DNA from: Pseudomonas reactans
GTDB taxonomy: Bacteria > Pseudomonadota > Gammaproteobacteria > Pseudomonadales > Pseudomonadaceae
Direction of reading: 5' to 3'
NCBI RefSeq assembly: GCF_013385825.1
Contig: NZ_JACAPG010000006.1
Span: forward strand, 310,001 to 374,000
Length of the DNA: 64,000 nt
Numbering within the stretch: position 1 is the stretch's first letter; every line of letters starts with the position of its first letter. The notes below the pieces were generated by a model. The model was given only the letters and a program-made list of their open reading frames with translations, searched no databases and had not been told where the DNA came from. Shown here piece by piece: positions 1 through 12,527 of the stretch. Position numbers and translations under genes: made by a program.

Positions 1-296
1 TCTTCATGGGTGACGTCGGCGCACTGGCGCTGGGCGCGGCCCTCGGCACCATCGCCGTGATCGTTCGCCAGGAAATCGTGCTGTTCATCATGGGCGGTGT
101 ATTCGTGATGGAAACCCTGTCGGTGGTCATCCAGGTGGCGTCCTTCAAATTGACCGGGCGTCGTGTGTTCCGCATGGCGCCGATTCACCACCACTTTGAA
201 CTCAAGGGCTGGCCCGAGCCGCGCGTGATTGTCCGCTTCTGGATCATCACCGTGATTCTGGTGCTGATCGGCCTTGCCACCCTGAAACTGAGGTAG
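1..296 (+). CDS. mraY: Phospho-N-acetylmuramoyl-pentapeptide transferase, C-terminal part
   Basis: The gene enters from outside the window; only about the last 98 codons are present, ending at TAG 294-296. MraY moves phospho-MurNAc-pentapeptide from UDP to undecaprenyl phosphate in the inner membrane, forming lipid I. The visible part has the family's cytoplasmic signature with three histidines (APIHHHFE) followed by a last membrane helix and the end TLKLR. It is the first visible gene of a tightly packed dcw cluster and is followed 6 nt later by murD. Identification is firm because both the motif and the neighbours agree. Confidence 0.96.
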   Translation, partial: FMGDVGALALGAALGTIAVIVRQEIVLFIMGGVFVMETLSVVIQVASFKLTGRRVFRMAPIHHHFELKGWPEPRVIVRFWIITVILVLIGLATLKLR

Positions 297-302
297 AAAC
301 GA

Positions 303-1649
303 GTGTCCCTGATCGCTTCAGACCACTTCCGCATCGTTGTCGGCCTCGGCAAGAGCGGCATGTCCCTGGTTCGCTTCCTGGCGAACCGGGGCAAGCCGTT
401 TGCCGTGGCCGATACGCGGGAAAATCCACCGGAGCTGGTCACGCTGCGCCGTGACTACCCGCACGTGGAAGTGCGTTGTGGCGAGTTGGATGTCGAGTTT
501 CTGTGCCGTGCCGACGAGCTCTACGTGAGCCCCGGCCTGGCCATCGCAACCCCGGCCCTGCAAGCCGCCGCTGCCCGTGGCGTGAAGCTGTCCGGCGACA
601 TCGACCTGTTCGCGCGTAACGCGCAGGCGCCGATCGTGGCCATCAGCGGTTCCAACGCGAAAAGCACCGTGACCACCCTGGTCGGCGAGATGGCGGCTGC
701 GGCCGGCAAGCGCGTGGCGGTGGGCGGTAACCTCGGCACCCCGGCGCTGGACCTGCTCAACGACGACGTCGAGTTGTACGTGATGGAGCTGTCGAGCTTC
801 CAGTTGGAAACCACCCACGACCTCGGTGCTGAAGTGGCCACCGTGTTGAACGTGAGTGAAGACCACATGGACCGCTACAGCGGCCTGCCGGCTTATCACT
901 TAGCCAAGCACCGGATCTTCCGGGGTGCCAAGCAAGTGGTGGTTAACCGTCAGGATGCGCTGAGCCGTCCGCTGATGGGCGAGGGCCTGCCATGCTGGAC
1001 CTTCGGCCTGAGCAGACCCGACTTCAAAGCCTTCGGCATTCGCGAAGAGAACGGCGAGAAATACCTGGCCTTCGAATTCCAGAACCTGATGCCGGTGCGC
1101 GAGCTGAAAATCCGTGGCGCCCATAACCAGTCCAACGCCCTGGCGGCATTGGCACTGGGGCATGCCGTTGGCCTGCCGTTCGACGCCATGCTGTCGGCCT
1201 TGCGCACGTTCGGCGGCCTGGAGCATCGCTGCCAATGGGTGCGCGATCTCGACGGGGTCAGCTATTACAACGATTCCAAGGCCACCAACGTCGGTGCGGC
1301 CCTGGCGGCTATCGAAGGCCTTGGCGCCGATATCGAAGGCAAGCTGGTGCTGATCGCCGGTGGCGACGGCAAGGGTGCCGACTTCAAGGACCTCAAAGGC
1401 CCGGTTGCCGAGCATTGCCGCGCCGTGGTGCTGATGGGCCGCGACTCCGATTTGATCGCCTCCGCCCTTGGCGATGCCGTGCCGCAAGTGCGCGCCACCT
1501 CCCTGGACGACGCCATCGCGCAATGCAAAGCCCTGGCCCAGCCGGGCGATGCGGTGCTGCTGTCGCCGGCGTGCGCCAGTTTCGACATGTTCAAGAACTA
1601 CGAAGAGCGCGGCCAACTGTTCGCCGCCGCCGTGGAGGCCTTGGCATGA
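303..1649 (+). CDS. murD: UDP-N-acetylmuramoylalanine-D-glutamate ligase
   Basis: MurD adds D-glutamate to UDP-MurNAc-L-Ala in the cytoplasm using ATP. The 448-residue product has the usual family length. An N-terminal Rossmann part (VVGLGKSG, residues 12-19) is followed by the Mur-ligase P-loop SGSNAKST (115-122), with Ala where many homologues have Gly, then the central ENxSxDHMDRY-type segment and the C-terminal NDSKATN stretch. The start is GTG at 303, with GAGG about 9 nt upstream inside the end of mraY. The stop overlaps the ftsW start as ATGA, so translation is probably coupled. Confidence 0.97.
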   Translation: MSLIASDHFRIVVGLGKSGMSLVRFLANRGKPFAVADTRENPPELVTLRRDYPHVEVRCGELDVEFLCRADELYVSPGLAIATPALQAAAARGVKLSGDIDLFARNAQAPIVAISGSNAKSTVTTLVGEMAAAAGKRVAVGGNLGTPALDLLNDDVELYVMELSSFQLETTHDLGAEVATVLNVSEDHMDRYSGLPAYHLAKHRIFRGAKQVVVNRQDALSRPLMGEGLPCWTFGLSRPDFKAFGIREENGEKYLAFEFQNLMPVRELKIRGAHNQSNALAALALGHAVGLPFDAMLSALRTFGGLEHRCQWVRDLDGVSYYNDSKATNVGAALAAIEGLGADIEGKLVLIAGGDGKGADFKDLKGPVAEHCRAVVLMGRDSDLIASALGDAVPQVRATSLDDAIAQCKALAQPGDAVLLSPACASFDMFKNYEERGQLFAAAVEALA

Positions 1650-2869
1650 GTATCAATTTCCGGAACATCATCAAGCCGTACCCGTCGCCGATCATTACAG
1701 GGCGCGGTATCGACCTCGATTTCCCGATGCTCGCCGGTTGCCTGGCGCTGTTGGGCCTGGGCCTGGTGATGATCACCTCGGCTTCGTCCGAAGTGGCGGC
1801 CGTGCAGTCGGGCAACACCCTGTACATGATGATCCGTCACCTGGTGTACCTGGTGATCGGCCTTGGCGCGTGCATCGTCACCATGATGATCCCGATCGCC
1901 ACCTGGCAGCGCCTGGGTTGGCTGATGCTGATCGGTGCGTTCGGCCTGCTGATCATGGTGATCCTGCCCGGCATTGGCCGCGAGGTGAACGGTTCGATGC
2001 GCTGGATCGGCTTCGGTGCGTTCAACGTACAGCCGTCGGAAATCGCCAAGGTGTTCGTGGTGATCTACCTGGCCGGTTACCTGGTGCGTCGCCAGAAAGA
2101 AGTGCGCGAAAGCTGGATGGGCTTCTTCAAGCCCTTCATCGTGCTGCTGCCGATGGCCGGCCTGTTGCTGATGGAGCCCGACTTCGGTGCCACCGTCGTG
2201 ATGATGGGCGCAGCGGCGGCGATGCTGTTCCTAGGTGGCGTCGGCCTGTTCCGCTTCACCTTGATGGTGGTGCTGGCCGTGGCGGCCGTGACCATCCTGG
2301 TACAGGCGCAACCCTACCGGATGGCACGTCTGATCACCTTTACCGACCCGTGGTCCGACCAGTTCGGTTCCGGCTACCAGTTGACCCAGGCGCTGATCGC
2401 CTTCGGTCGCGGCGAGTGGCTCGGCGTGGGCCTGGGCAACAGCGTGCAGAAGCAGTTCTACCTGCCGGAAGCGCACACCGACTTCGTGTTCTCGGTGCTC
2501 GCCGAAGAGCTCGGCGTGGTCGGTTCACTATGCACCGTCGCACTGTTCGTGTTCGTGTGTGTGCGCGGCATGTACATCGGCCTGTGGGCCGAGAAGGCCA
2601 AACAGTATTTCGCTGCTTATGTGGCGTACGGCTTGTCGTTCCTGTGGATCGGCCAGTTCCTGATCAATATCGGTGTAAACGTCGGCCTGCTGCCGACCAA
2701 GGGCCTGACTTTACCGTTCCTCAGTTATGGCGGCAGTTCGTTGGTGATTTGCTGCGCGTGCCTGGGCTTGTTGCTGCGCATCGAGTGGGAGAGTCGAACT
2801 CACCTGGGCAGCGAAGAGATGGAATTCAGCGAAAGCGACTTCGCCGAGGAGCCGACCCATGGGCGCTAA
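1646..2869 (+). CDS. ftsW: Peptidoglycan glycosyltransferase FtsW (SEDS family)
   Basis: FtsW is the septal peptidoglycan polymerase that works with FtsI at the division site. The 407-residue product starts at the ATG overlapping the murD stop; an open frame continues about 137 codons further upstream through murD but has no support as coding. About ten membrane helices are visible. The SEDS signature is present in the periplasmic loop (LPEAHTDFVFSVLAEE) and near the C-terminus (PFLSYGGSS). The last 11 bases overlap the start of murG. Function follows from family identity and from its position between murD and murG. Confidence 0.96.
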   Translation: MSINFRNIIKPYPSPIITGRGIDLDFPMLAGCLALLGLGLVMITSASSEVAAVQSGNTLYMMIRHLVYLVIGLGACIVTMMIPIATWQRLGWLMLIGAFGLLIMVILPGIGREVNGSMRWIGFGAFNVQPSEIAKVFVVIYLAGYLVRRQKEVRESWMGFFKPFIVLLPMAGLLLMEPDFGATVVMMGAAAAMLFLGGVGLFRFTLMVVLAVAAVTILVQAQPYRMARLITFTDPWSDQFGSGYQLTQALIAFGRGEWLGVGLGNSVQKQFYLPEAHTDFVFSVLAEELGVVGSLCTVALFVFVCVRGMYIGLWAEKAKQYFAAYVAYGLSFLWIGQFLINIGVNVGLLPTKGLTLPFLSYGGSSLVICCACLGLLLRIEWESRTHLGSEEMEFSESDFAEEPTHGR

Positions 2870-3921
2870 CGTGCTGATCATGGCAGGCGGCACCGGGGGC
2901 CACGTATTCCCGGCCTTGGCTTGCGCACGCGAATTCCAGAACCGTGGCTACACCGTGCACTGGTTGGGTACGCCGCGTGGCATCGAAAACGAACTGGTGC
3001 CGAATGCCGGTTTGCCGCTGCACCTGATCAACGTCACCGGCTTGCGTGGCAAGGGCAAGTTGTCCCTGCTCAAGGCGCCGTTCGTGTTGCTCAAGGCGGT
3101 GTGGCAGGCGCGCAAAGTCATTCGTGAACTGAAGCCGGTGTGTGCGCTCGGTTTTGGTGGCTATGTGACCGGTCCTGGTGGCGTCGCCGCCAAGCTCGCG
3201 GGTGTGCCGGTGATCGTGCACGAGCAGAACGCCGTCGCCGGTACCGCCAACCGCCTGCTGGTGCCATTGGCGGCTCGGGTGTGTGAAGCGTTCCCGAAAA
3301 CTTTTGGCGCCTCGGACAAGCTGCGCACCACCGGCAACCCGGTGCGCACCGAACTGTTTATGGACATCGCCCGTGAAGCACTGCAAGGGCGCAAGCCGCA
3401 CCTGCTGGTCATGGGCGGCAGCCTGGGCTCCGAGCCATTGAACAAACTGCTGCCGGAAGCCCTGGCGCAACTCCCTGTGGAATTGCGCCCGGAAGTCTTC
3501 CATCAGGCTGGCAAAGATCACGGTGAAGTCACCGCCACGCGTTATCGCGAAGCCGGTGTTGAGGCGAACGTACAGCCCTTCATCAAAGACATGGCCCACG
3601 CCTATGGCTGGGCCGACCTGGTGGTCTGCCGCTCCGGTGCGCTGACCGTCAGTGAACTGGCCGCCGCCGGTCTGCCGTCCTTGCTGGTGCCTTTGCCCCA
3701 CGCGATCGACGATCACCAGACCCGCAACGCCGAATATTTGGCCGGGGAGGGCGCTGCCTTCCTGCTGCCGCAAAGAACGACTGGCGCCGCCGATTTGGCC
3801 GCACGCCTGACTGAGGTTTTGATGCAACCGGAACGACTCAATAACATGGCGAGCACCGCAAGCCGCCTGGCCAAACCTGACGCAACCCGCACCGTGGTCG
3901 ATATCTGCCTGGAGGTGGCCC

Positions 3922-3929
<8 letters not shown>
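2859..3929 (+). CDS. murG: UDP-GlcNAc:lipid I N-acetylglucosaminyltransferase
   Basis: MurG adds GlcNAc to lipid I on the cytoplasmic face of the membrane, making lipid II. The product is 356 residues, the normal length of this GT28 enzyme. It begins [19 protein letters not shown], containing the first glycine-rich loop; [10 protein letters not shown] and the second-domain stretch VMGGSLGS are also present, as is the donor-binding region around [10 protein letters not shown]. The gene overlaps ftsW by 11 bases at its start and murC by 8 bases at its end, which fits translational coupling in the cluster. Confidence 0.97.
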
Positions 3930-6320
<2,391 letters not shown>

Positions 6321-6324
6321 GGAC

Positions 6325-7194
6325 ATGAAAGGCGCATCGCTTCGTCATCAGCCCCCACAAGTACCGAGCCGCAAGCCGGTGCCACGGGGTGCCAGCCGAA
6401 TGGTGGCTAAAGAGCCGATGTCGGCGCGCCTGCCGAAAGCCAATTTTGGTTTCCTCAAGGCGCTGTTCTGGCCGGTGTTGCTGGTGGTGCTGGGTTTCGG
6501 AACCTACGAAGGCGCGCAGCGCCTGTTGCCGTATGCCGACCGGCCGATCACCAAGATCAGTGTGCAGGGCGACTTGAGCTACATCAGCCAGCAAGCGGTA
6601 CAGCAGCGCATCGGCCCGTACCTGGCGGCGAGCTTCTTTACCATCGACCTGGCCGGTATGCGCGCAGAGCTGGAACAGATGCCGTGGATCGCCCACGCCG
6701 AGGTCCGCCGCGTATGGCCAGACCAGGTGACGATCCGTCTGGAAGAACAACTGCCCGTGGCCCGTTGGGGCGACGAAGCGCTGTTGAACAACCAGGGCCA
6801 GGCGTTCACCCCGCGTGAGCTGGCCAACTATGAGCACCTGCCGCAGCTGTTCGGGCCGCAGCGGGCGCAGCAACAAGTGATGCAGCAGTACCAGGCCTTG
6901 AGTCAGATGCTGCGTCCCATGGGCTTCTCCATCGCACGCCTGGAACTGCGTGAGCGGGGCAGCTGGTTTTTGACGACCGGGGCAGGCAGTTCCGGCCCGG
7001 GCATCCAGTTGTTGCTGGGACGCGACCGCTTGGTGGAAAAGATGCGCCGCTTCATTGCCATCTATGACAAGACCTTGAAAGAACAGATTACGAACATTGC
7101 GAGCGTCGACCTGCGTTACGCCAACGGCCTTGCCGTCGGCTGGCGTGAACCGGCTGCGCCCACGGCAGCGCAACCCGCTGTCGCGAAGAATTAA
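6325..7194 (+). CDS. ftsQ: Cell division protein FtsQ
   Basis: FtsQ is a single-pass divisome protein that links early and late division proteins through FtsB and FtsL. The 289-residue product starts at ATG 6325, four bases after the ddlB stop; a longer in-frame opening inside ddlB is not needed. A basic cytoplasmic tail of roughly 45 residues is followed by one membrane helix ([17 protein letters not shown] region), then a POTRA domain starting at [14 protein letters not shown] and the FtsQ/DivIB domain. The C-terminal tail is rich in Ala and Pro. ftsA follows after 15 nt. Confidence 0.95.
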   Translation: MKGASLRHQPPQVPSRKPVPRGASRMVAKEPMSARLPKANFGFLKALFWPVLLVVLGFGTYEGAQRLLPYADRPITKISVQGDLSYISQQAVQQRIGPYLAASFFTIDLAGMRAELEQMPWIAHAEVRRVWPDQVTIRLEEQLPVARWGDEALLNNQGQAFTPRELANYEHLPQLFGPQRAQQQVMQQYQALSQMLRPMGFSIARLELRERGSWFLTTGAGSSGPGIQLLLGRDRLVEKMRRFIAIYDKTLKEQITNIASVDLRYANGLAVGWREPAAPTAAQPAVAKN

Positions 7195-7209
7195 GAAGAG
7201 GCAGGACCC

Positions 7210-8472
7210 ATGGCAAACGTGCAAAGCGGCAAAATGATCGTCGGTCTCGATATCGGCACCTCCAAGGTGGTGGCGCTGGTGGGCGAGGTCGGGGAAGACG
7301 GCGTTATCGAAATCGTCGGTATTGGCACGCATCCGTCCCGGGGCCTGAAGAAGGGCGTGGTGGTGAACATCGAGTCCACCGTGCAATCGATCCAGCGCGC
7401 CATCGAAGAAGCGCAGCTGATGGCCGGTTGCCGGATCCACTCGGCGTTCGTCGGCGTGGCGGGCAACCATATCCGCAGCCTGAACTCCCACGGCATCGTG
7501 GCGATCCGCGACCGCGAAGTCAGCTCCGCCGACCTTGAGCGCGTCCTCGACGCTGCCCAGGCCGTGGCGATCCCGGCTGACCAGCGCGTGTTGCACACGC
7601 TGCCGCAGGACTACGTGATCGACAATCAGGAAGGCGTTCGTGAGCCGCTGGGCATGTCCGGCGTACGTCTGGAAGCCAAGGTCCACGTAGTGACCTGCGC
7701 CGTCAACGCCGCACAGAACATTGAAAAATGCGTGCGCCGCTGCGGCCTGGAAATCGACGACATCATTCTTGAGCAGTTGGCCTCGGCCTACTCGGTACTG
7801 ACCGACGACGAAAAAGAACTGGGCGTGTGCCTGGTGGACATCGGCGGCGGCACCACCGACATCGCGATCTTCACCGAGGGTGCGATCCGTCACACCGCCG
7901 TGATCCCGATTGCCGGCGACCAGGTGACCAACGACATCGCCATGGCGCTGCGTACACCGACCCAGTACGCCGAAGAAATCAAGATTCGCTACGCCTGCGC
8001 CCTGGCCAAGCTGGCCGGTGCCGGCGAGACCATCAAGGTGCCGAGCGTGGGCGATCGTCCACCGCGCGAACTGTCGCGCCAGGCCCTGGCCGAAGTGGTC
8101 GAGCCGCGCTACGACGAACTGTTCACCCTGATCCAGGCGGAACTGCGTCGCAGCGGCTACGAAGATCTGATCCCGGCCGGCATCGTGCTGACCGGTGGCA
8201 CCTCGAAGATGGAAGGCGCGGTCGAGTTGGCCGAGGAAATCTTCCACATGCCCGTCCGCCTGGGCGTGCCCCATGGCGTCAAAGGCCTGGGCGACGTGGT
8301 GCGCAACCCGATTTATTCCACCGGTGTGGGCTTGCTGTTGTACGGGCTGCAAAAGCAGACCGACGGCATTTCCCTGTCGGGCCCGAGCAACCGTGACAGC
8401 TATCGCAGCGACGACGAGGCCAAAGCGCCGTTGTTCGAGCGTCTGCAGGCATGGGTCAAAGGCAATTTTTAA
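7210..8472 (+). CDS. ftsA: Cell division protein FtsA (actin-like FtsZ membrane anchor)
   Basis: FtsA is an actin-family ATPase that tethers FtsZ to the membrane and recruits later divisome proteins. The 420-residue product shows the first phosphate loop VGLDIGTSKVVALVG, an SHS2 subdomain, the second phosphate loop LVDIGGGTTDIAIF, the adenosine motif VLTGGTSKMEG, and a C-terminal amphipathic helix ending LFERLQAWVKGNF that serves as membrane-targeting sequence. Length is normal. It is separated from ftsZ by 64 bases. Confidence 0.97.
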   Translation: MANVQSGKMIVGLDIGTSKVVALVGEVGEDGVIEIVGIGTHPSRGLKKGVVVNIESTVQSIQRAIEEAQLMAGCRIHSAFVGVAGNHIRSLNSHGIVAIRDREVSSADLERVLDAAQAVAIPADQRVLHTLPQDYVIDNQEGVREPLGMSGVRLEAKVHVVTCAVNAAQNIEKCVRRCGLEIDDIILEQLASAYSVLTDDEKELGVCLVDIGGGTTDIAIFTEGAIRHTAVIPIAGDQVTNDIAMALRTPTQYAEEIKIRYACALAKLAGAGETIKVPSVGDRPPRELSRQALAEVVEPRYDELFTLIQAELRRSGYEDLIPAGIVLTGGTSKMEGAVELAEEIFHMPVRLGVPHGVKGLGDVVRNPIYSTGVGLLLYGLQKQTDGISLSGPSNRDSYRSDDEAKAPLFERLQAWVKGNF

Positions 8473-8536
8473 GATTTACCGCGACACCGTAGTAAGCAGT
8501 AGGCGAAAAAACTAGAGAAATGAAAGGAGAGGGAAC

Positions 8537-9742
8537 ATGTTCGAACTCGTAGACAACATCCCCGCAAGCCCGGTTATCAAAGTGATCGGTGTCGGCGGTG
8601 GCGGCGGCAACGCTGTCAACCATATGGTCAAGAGCAACATTGAAGGCGTTGAATTCATCTGCGCCAACACTGATGCCCAGGCGCTGAAAAGCATCGGCGC
8701 ACGGACCATCCTGCAATTGGGCACAGCCGTGACCAAGGGCCTCGGCGCTGGCGCCAATCCGGAAGTCGGCCGTCAAGCCGCCCTGGAAGACCGCGAGCGT
8801 ATTGCTGAAGTGCTGCAAGGCACCAACATGGTGTTTATCACCACCGGCATGGGCGGCGGTACCGGTACCGGTGCTGCGCCGATCATTGCCGAAGTGGCCA
8901 AGGAAATGGGCATTCTGACGGTCGCTGTCGTGACCCGTCCGTTCCCGTTCGAAGGTCGCAAGCGTATGCAGATCGCCGACGAAGGCATCCGTCTGCTGTC
9001 TGAAAGCGTCGACTCGTTGATCACCATCCCCAACGAGAAGCTGCTGACCATCCTGGGTAAGGACGCAAGCCTGCTGTCCGCTTTCGCCAAGGCTGACGAT
9101 GTACTGGCCGGTGCCGTTCGCGGTATCTCCGACATCATCAAGCGCCCAGGCATGATCAACGTCGACTTTGCCGACGTCCGTACCGTGATGAGCGAAATGG
9201 GCATGGCGATGATGGGCACTGGCTGCGCCAGCGGTCCGAACCGTGCGCGTGAAGCCACTGAAGCGGCCATCCGCAACCCGTTGCTGGAAGATGTGAACCT
9301 GCAAGGTGCACGCGGCATCCTGGTGAACATCACCGCCGGTCCTGACCTGTCCCTGGGTGAGTACTCCGACGTGGGTAGCATCATCGAAGCCTTCGCTTCC
9401 GAGCACGCTATGGTCAAAGTCGGTACCGTAATCGATCCGGACATGCGCGATGAGCTGCATGTGACCGTGGTTGCGACCGGTCTGGGTGCAAAAATCGAGA
9501 AGCCTGTGAAGGTCATCGACAACACCCTGCACAACGCCCAAGCCAGCCACGCCAGCCAAGCGGCTGCCGCTCCAGCGCCTTCGCGCCAGGAACTGCCGTC
9601 GGTGAACTACCGTGATCTGGACCGTCCGACCGTGATGCGCAACCAGGCTCAGGCCGGTGCTGCGGCGTCCCGTAGCCCGAATCCGCAAGATGATCTGGAC
9701 TACCTGGACATCCCGGCATTCCTGCGTCGTCAGGCCGATTGA
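8537..9742 (+). CDS. ftsZ: Cell division protein FtsZ
   Basis: FtsZ is the tubulin-like GTPase that forms the Z ring. The 401-residue protein has GTP-binding segments [16 protein letters not shown] (15-30) and the tubulin signature GGGTGTG (about 106-112), followed by the [15 protein letters not shown] region with catalytic acidic residues. A variable Ala/Gln/Pro linker leads to the conserved C-terminal peptide [13 protein letters not shown] that binds FtsA and ZipA. The ribosome-binding site AAAGGAG is unusually strong, just upstream of ATG 8537, fitting the high FtsZ level cells need. Confidence 0.98.
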   Translation: MFELVDNIPASPVIKVIGVGGGGGNAVNHMVKSNIEGVEFICANTDAQALKSIGARTILQLGTAVTKGLGAGANPEVGRQAALEDRERIAEVLQGTNMVFITTGMGGGTGTGAAPIIAEVAKEMGILTVAVVTRPFPFEGRKRMQIADEGIRLLSESVDSLITIPNEKLLTILGKDASLLSAFAKADDVLAGAVRGISDIIKRPGMINVDFADVRTVMSEMGMAMMGTGCASGPNRAREATEAAIRNPLLEDVNLQGARGILVNITAGPDLSLGEYSDVGSIIEAFASEHAMVKVGTVIDPDMRDELHVTVVATGLGAKIEKPVKVIDNTLHNAQASHASQAAAAPAPSRQELPSVNYRDLDRPTVMRNQAQAGAAASRSPNPQDDLDYLDIPAFLRRQAD

Positions 9743-9793
9743 TGGAATGTATCAGGGCTATGAAGGTGATTGGTGTTCAGCAAAGGTCTGGTC

Positions 9794-9802
9794 TGCTATT
9801 AT
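9794..9802 (+). promoter_or_regulatory. Probable extended -10 promoter of lpxC
   Basis: The 112-base gap between ftsZ and lpxC contains TGCTATTAT, an extended -10 element (TG, one base, then TATTAT at 9797-9802). No good -35 hexamer stands at 16-18 bases upstream, which is acceptable for the extended -10 class. It would start transcription near 9808 and give lpxC a leader of about 45 bases independent of the division operon. This is read from sequence only. Confidence 0.5.
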
Positions 9803-9818
9803 CGCCAGCCTTTGTTGA

Positions 9819-10766
<948 letters not shown>

Positions 10767-10792
10767 GTAACAACTCTCTTTCTTTAGTTTTG

Positions 10793-10820
10793 AAAGGCCG
10801 CCTTCGGGTGGCCTTTTTTT
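10793..10820 (+). terminator. Rho-independent terminator after lpxC
   Basis: A GGCCGCC / GGTGGCC stem closed by a TTCG tetraloop is followed at once by seven T residues (10814-10820). It begins 26 bases after the lpxC stop and should end the dcw/lpxC transcript. Confidence 0.9.
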
Positions 10821-10844
10821 ATATGCGCTGATACGACACTAGTC

Positions 10845-10950
10845 CTCTGTAGGAGCGAGCTTGCTCGCGAAAAACCCAAGCGCGCCGCGAATTTCCTGAT
10901 GCTCGCGTCATCGTTGATGTTTTTCGCGAGCAAGCTCGCTCCTACAGAGG
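10845..10950. repeat. REPIN, family A (GAGCGAGCTTGCTCGCGA arms)
   Basis: Two inverted copies of GTAGGAGCGAGCTTGCTCGC, each followed by GAAAAA-type bases, flank about 45 bases. With the flanking CCTCTGTAGG / CCTACAGAGG the match extends to both outer edges. It sits between the convergent lpxC and diguanylate cyclase genes. Its right arm contains the stop codon of the cyclase gene (TAG, complement of 10942-10944). REPINs are non-autonomous repeats moved by RAYT transposases; no RAYT gene is in this window. Confidence 0.9.
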
Positions 10951-12441
10951 GAGGCTTTGAGCATCGATAATACAGTTTCGGCCGCTGTGCTTGGCTTCAT
11001 ACAGCGCCTGATCCGCACTCAGCAACAACGCCTCCAACGACTGTCGACTGCGCTTGTCCCACGTGCTCATGCCAATACTCACCGTAATCGGCTGCTCATC
11101 CCCTCCCACCCTCGGCAAGTGCTCGATACCGCTGCGGATATGCTCGGCAATCACCCAGGCGCCCTGGGCGTCGGTCACCGGCAGCACTACTGCAAACTCT
11201 TCGCCGCCATAACGTGCGGCCAGGTCGGCCGGGCGGCGGATGTTGGTGCCGATTACCTGGGCGACGGTGCGTAATGCTGCATCGCCGCCGTGATGGCCAT
11301 GACGGTCGTTGAACGCCTTGAAGTGGTCCACATCAATCATCAACACGGTCAGCGGTTCGGTCGAGCGTTGCGCGCGATCCCATTCCAGACGCAGGCGCTC
11401 GTCGAGGATACGGCGGTTGGCCAGGCCGGTGAGCGCGTCGGTAGCTGCCAGTTCTGACAGCACTCGCTCAGTGCGATAGCGGCGGCGCAGTTCCCGGCGC
11501 AGCATCCAGGTCAGCCATAACAGCCCAATACAGAGGACGCCGGTGGCGCTACTGACCAGTAGCGCGGCGCGTTGCCAGGGGGCGAACACATCATCGGCGG
11601 ATAACGCCACTACCACTATTAGCGGCAGCTCTCCGACGTTGCTGAACGTATACAGCCGTTCCTGGCCAGAAATGGCAGAAATCGCCCGGAAACTGCCTTG
11701 GCCCTCGCGCAGCATGCGTTTGAAGTTGGGGCGATCACTCAGATCTTTGTCGATCATGTCGCGCTCCAGCAAGGGCTGCTGGGCCAGGAGAATGCCATGG
11801 GTATTCAGCAGATTGACGGAGCTGCCATTACCGATGGCCAGGCGATTGAACAACTGATCGAAATACGCCAAGCGCATGGTCGCCACGGCTACCCCAGCAA
11901 ACTCGCCATTGGGGCCGGACACCCGGCGGCTGAATGCAATGCGCCACACCTGGTCGCAGGCGCAGTGGATCTTGAATGGCCGGCTGATGAACAACCCCGC
12001 CTGGGATGTGGTTTGGTGGGCTTGGAAATAATCGCGATTGGCGAAATTGCGCGGCGTCGGCCACAGCGTCGAAGAGTCTGCAATCACCGCGCCGTTGGCG
12101 TTCAGTAACAGCACCTCACCTTTGAAGGGGGCTGCTGTGGATTGATCAAACTGCACAAGGTGCCGGATGTCCGGTGACACCTGGTTCAAGTCCTTGCGCG
12201 TGGTGGCGGCGATCAGCCCTTGCAGGGCCAAATCGTAGAGTTCTACGTTGCGCAGCACGTCGGCATTGATCAGTTGAGTGATGTTGCTGGTGGCGCGCTT
12301 GGCAGCCTGCAGGGTGCTGGCGTGCTCGCGGATCAGCAGCGCCGCAACGATCACCACGATCAGGACGACAGTGAAACCACTGCCCAGCATCAGAAACAGC
12401 TCCGGGCGGGCCGGCGGGGTGCGAGAACTGGCTTGACTCAT
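10942..12441 (-). CDS. Membrane diguanylate cyclase with periplasmic Cache-type sensor
   Basis: This protein probably makes c-di-GMP in response to an outside signal. The 499 residues run: cytoplasmic tail, first membrane helix (about 21-37), a roughly 250-residue periplasmic region resembling double Cache sensors, second helix (about 292-313), and a C-terminal GGDEF domain. The active-site loop is GGEEF (412-416) in the RYGGEEFAVVLP context, and the product-inhibition site RPAD (403-406) is at the correct five-residue distance. Both features predict an active, feedback-inhibited cyclase. The gene stands alone and converges on lpxC; its last codons and stop lie in a REPIN. The ligand cannot be read from sequence. 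Confidence 0.9.
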   Translation of the reverse strand: MSQASSRTPPARPELFLMLGSGFTVVLIVVIVAALLIREHASTLQAAKRATSNITQLINADVLRNVELYDLALQGLIAATTRKDLNQVSPDIRHLVQFDQSTAAPFKGEVLLLNANGAVIADSSTLWPTPRNFANRDYFQAHQTTSQAGLFISRPFKIHCACDQVWRIAFSRRVSGPNGEFAGVAVATMRLAYFDQLFNRLAIGNGSSVNLLNTHGILLAQQPLLERDMIDKDLSDRPNFKRMLREGQGSFRAISAISGQERLYTFSNVGELPLIVVVALSADDVFAPWQRAALLVSSATGVLCIGLLWLTWMLRRELRRRYRTERVLSELAATDALTGLANRRILDERLRLEWDRAQRSTEPLTVLMIDVDHFKAFNDRHGHHGGDAALRTVAQVIGTNIRRPADLAARYGGEEFAVVLPVTDAQGAWVIAEHIRSGIEHLPRVGGDEQPITVSIGMSTWDKRSRQSLEALLLSADQALYEAKHSGRNCIIDAQSLPL

Positions 12442-12527
12442 CGGGCAGACTTCAGCGGTGAGGATGCTGGCAGTTTAGTTCTACCCGATGAAAATTAAAT
12501 ACTTGGTTAAAAAGAAAGATGTGTCCG

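Noticed and set aside
1235..1645. Upstream extension of ftsW through murD
   Set aside because: It is the +1 frame of murD; the true start is the ATG at 1646, which overlaps the murD stop and begins the known FtsW N-terminus.
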